A stretch of 64,000 nucleotides of DNA from Bacteroidota bacterium. Lineage in GTDB: Bacteria; Bacteroidota; Ignavibacteria; UBA10030. The DNA lies in NCBI GenBank assembly GCA_026416125.1, contig JAOAFT010000002.1:124001-188000 (forward strand). Reading direction: 5' to 3'. Shown piece by piece: positions 62,059 to 64,000 of this stretch. A program made the position numbers and the translations under genes. The notes below the pieces were generated by a model. The model did not search any database and was not told the origin of the DNA. It saw only the letters and a list, made by a program, of their open reading frames with translations. How positions within the stretch are numbered: position 1 is the stretch's first letter; the number at the start of each line of letters is the position of its first letter.

Positions 62059-63122
62059 AGTGATTCAAGTTTTTCCAAAATTTCTTCTACGGTAGGAATA
62101 ATCCCACCAAGTCTTCCATAGAAATGAACAGGTCTCTTCCCATTAACACTCAGTCGCACGTCTTCTACCATCTGGCCGGCATTCATTTCAACTGTTAAAA
62201 ACACCCTTGCTGTTTCTGCAAGCTGTTGGAGGATAGTTGTTGGAAATGGATACAACGTAATAGGACGAACCATTCCCACTTTAATTCCTTTCTCACGAGC
62301 AAGTTCGAGTACTTTTTGACATATTCGAGCCATCAACCCGAATGCTACAAGCATAATCTCTGCATCCTCTGTTTGGATACATTCGTATCGTACATCCGAT
62401 TCCCGCATTTGTGCATACTTTGCTTGGAGTACGAGATTAACTTCTTCCATTTTCTCAGGTTGAATGAACAGTGAGGTAATGATGTTACGTTCCCGTGTTG
62501 GTGGTTTTCCAGTTGTTGCCCATGGTGCCGGCGCTGGAGGAAGAACACCCTTTGGTGGAAGCACGACCCGCTCCATCATCTGACCAAGTGCACCATCAGT
62601 TAAGATCATAACAGGATTTCTATATTTCTCAGCAAGTTTGAAACCTTCAATAACAAAATCCACCATTTCTTGTACCGTTGAGGGAGCGAGGACAAGGAGG
62701 TGGTAATCCCCATGTCCTCCACCCTTTACAGCTTGAAAGTAATCAGCTTGCGATGGTTGGATAGTACCCAATCCTGGGCCACCACGTTGAACATTCACAA
62801 TTAAAGCAGGAAGTTGTGCAGATGCCATGTACGACAAGCCTTCTTGCATTAAACTAATCCCTGGACTTGAGGATGAAATCATCACTCGTGCCCCCGCACC
62901 AGCAGCACCGTAGACCATGTTGATTGCTGCCACTTCACTCTCAGCTTGGAGCACCACAACACCTGGATATTCATGGGCATGGAGTGTTAAGTATTCCAAT
63001 ATCTCTGATTGAGGTGTAATAGGGTACCCAAAGTAGGCTTGCATCCCTGCACGGAATGCTGCCTCAGCAAGTGCTTCATTCCCTTTCATCAGTCGAACAT
63101 CATCCATGCCGTTGGTTTTCAT
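62052..63122 (-). CDS. vorB: 2-oxoacid:ferredoxin oxidoreductase alpha subunit, VorB-like
   Basis: VRLMKGNEALAEAAFRAGMQAYFGYPITPQSEILEYL...SSSSPGISLMQEGLSYMASAQLPALIVNVQRGGPGLGTIQPSQADYFQAVKGGGHGDY. Confidence 0.93.
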   Translation of the reverse strand: MKTNGMDDVRLMKGNEALAEAAFRAGMQAYFGYPITPQSEILEYLTLHAHEYPGVVVLQAESEVAAINMVYGAAGAGARVMISSSSPGISLMQEGLSYMASAQLPALIVNVQRGGPGLGTIQPSQADYFQAVKGGGHGDYHLLVLAPSTVQEMVDFVIEGFKLAEKYRNPVMILTDGALGQMMERVVLPPKGVLPPAPAPWATTGKPPTRERNIITSLFIQPEKMEEVNLVLQAKYAQMRESDVRYECIQTEDAEIMLVAFGLMARICQKVLELAREKGIKVGMVRPITLYPFPTTILQQLAETARVFLTVEMNAGQMVEDVRLSVNGKRPVHFYGRLGGIIPTVEEILEKLESLC

Positions 63123-63361
63123 ATCTTCTCTTCAGCCTTCTGCTTGACCTGCCGATACACTGTAATCACAGCGTCGGGACACACAAGTGCACAATTCAAG
63201 CATCCAGTACAAGTATCAGCAATCAGTTGCGCGTATCGATACCCTTGGGTGTTTAAGGATTCGCTCAAACCTAAACACTGCTGGGGGCATGCTACAATGC
63301 AGAGTTCACATCCTTTACAAAGATTGATAGTAATTTCTACTGAACCTTTAACCGTTGCCAT
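63119..63361 (-). CDS. 2[4Fe-4S] ferredoxin (oxidoreductase delta subunit)
   Basis: CKGCELCIVACPQQCL and CTGCLNCALVCPDAV; 4-bp overlap with alpha subunit. Confidence 0.95.
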   Translation of the reverse strand: MATVKGSVEITINLCKGCELCIVACPQQCLGLSESLNTQGYRYAQLIADTCTGCLNCALVCPDAVITVYRQVKQKAEEKI

Positions 63362-63461
63362 TGTTCACACCTTTTTGTCGTTGACATAAAAATAGCATCC
63401 TCAATGCTCGTAAAAAAGGTAGTGAGATTTCTTTTAAAAAAGCGAGTGAAAAATTTTCCCC

Positions 63462-63478
63462 TATACTTACAAAGTATA
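63462..63478. promoter_or_regulatory. Inverted repeat upstream of the ferredoxin/oxidoreductase operon
   Basis: TATACTT-ACA-AAGTATA, perfect 7-bp arms, about 100 bp upstream of the ferredoxin start. Confidence 0.35.
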
Positions 63479-63554
63479 AAAAGAAAAGAGTAATACGCTG
63501 AAAAAGTTAAGGATTTCGATTGGTACACTTAACAAGGAGTAGAGATGACTCATC

Positions 63555-64000
63555 TCAGATATTAAATCGGACGTACATAATATCACCATCTTCAAGAATA
63601 TAATCCCTCCCATGGATGTAGAGTAACCCTGCATCTCTGACACCTTGCTCAGAACCAATTCGATCGAGATCAGAGAACTTTATGATTTCTGCTCGTATAA
63701 ACCCACGTTCAAAATCTGAGTGGATTTGCCCAGCTGCTTTGAGAGCAGTTGTTCCTTTCTGCACAGTACGAGCACGCACTTCTTTCTGACCAGTTGTAAA
63801 ATACGTAATAAGATTAAGCAATTCATATCCCTCACGAATCACTCTCTGTAATCCTGATTCTTGTAAACCGAGTCCTTCTAAGAACTCTGTTCGTTCGAGC
63901 TCTGGAAACTCTGCAATTTCTGCTTCCGTTTCTGCACTTACCACAACAACGCGTGCACCTTCTTTGGCAGCAATGGTACGAACTGCTCTTACATACTCGT
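63555..64000 (-). CDS. ychF: Ribosome-binding ATPase YchF (N-terminus beyond window end)
   Basis: C-terminal ELERTEFLEGLGLQESGLQRVIREGYELLNLITYFTTGQKEVRARTVQKGTTALKAAGQIHSDFERGFIRAEII; frame open to window edge (EYVRAVRTIAAKEGARVVVVSAE). Confidence 0.95.
   Translation of the reverse strand, partial: EYVRAVRTIAAKEGARVVVVSAETEAEIAEFPELERTEFLEGLGLQESGLQRVIREGYELLNLITYFTTGQKEVRARTVQKGTTALKAAGQIHSDFERGFIRAEIIKFSDLDRIGSEQGVRDAGLLYIHGRDYILEDGDIMYVRFNI

Overview
This 64 kb window looks like chromosome from a Bacteroidota/Chlorobiota-type bacterium (inferred from a T9SS plug-like protein, a PorV/PorQ-like protein and Bacteroidetes-style tRNA-Gln). Gene density is high and most genes are housekeeping. 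recG and ychF run off the window edges, and the supplied ORF track omits recG because it has no stop inside the window. Recognisable blocks are: pyrG-kdsB-gatC-plsC; a tRNA-Gln/tRNA-Glu pair next to a large GH38-like protein; a DUF362 / NapH-like polyferredoxin / single receiver-domain operon; bioY; upp, der, cstA, yraN; cca; a TolC-MacA-ATPase-two-permease export system; add; two GT-C-like membrane proteins; ddh-lysA; tRNA-Pro, miaA, pcm, folP; an L-arabinose cluster (aldose epimerase, araB, GH127, araD, HAD); purU; ccmF; and a 2-oxoacid:ferredoxin oxidoreductase / alanine dehydrogenase / CoA-transferase block. I see no CRISPR array, transposase, integrase, prophage or rRNA. The best second-look items are the DUF362-polyferredoxin-receiver operon, whose polyferredoxin has an internal twin-arginine motif; the GH38-like protein lacking the canonical catalytic and zinc-binding motifs; an 11-bp inverted repeat flanking a small beta-barrel gene; and repeat-rich DNA upstream of bioY. 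No wholly new system is proven. Family calls come from reading motifs by eye; no searches were run.
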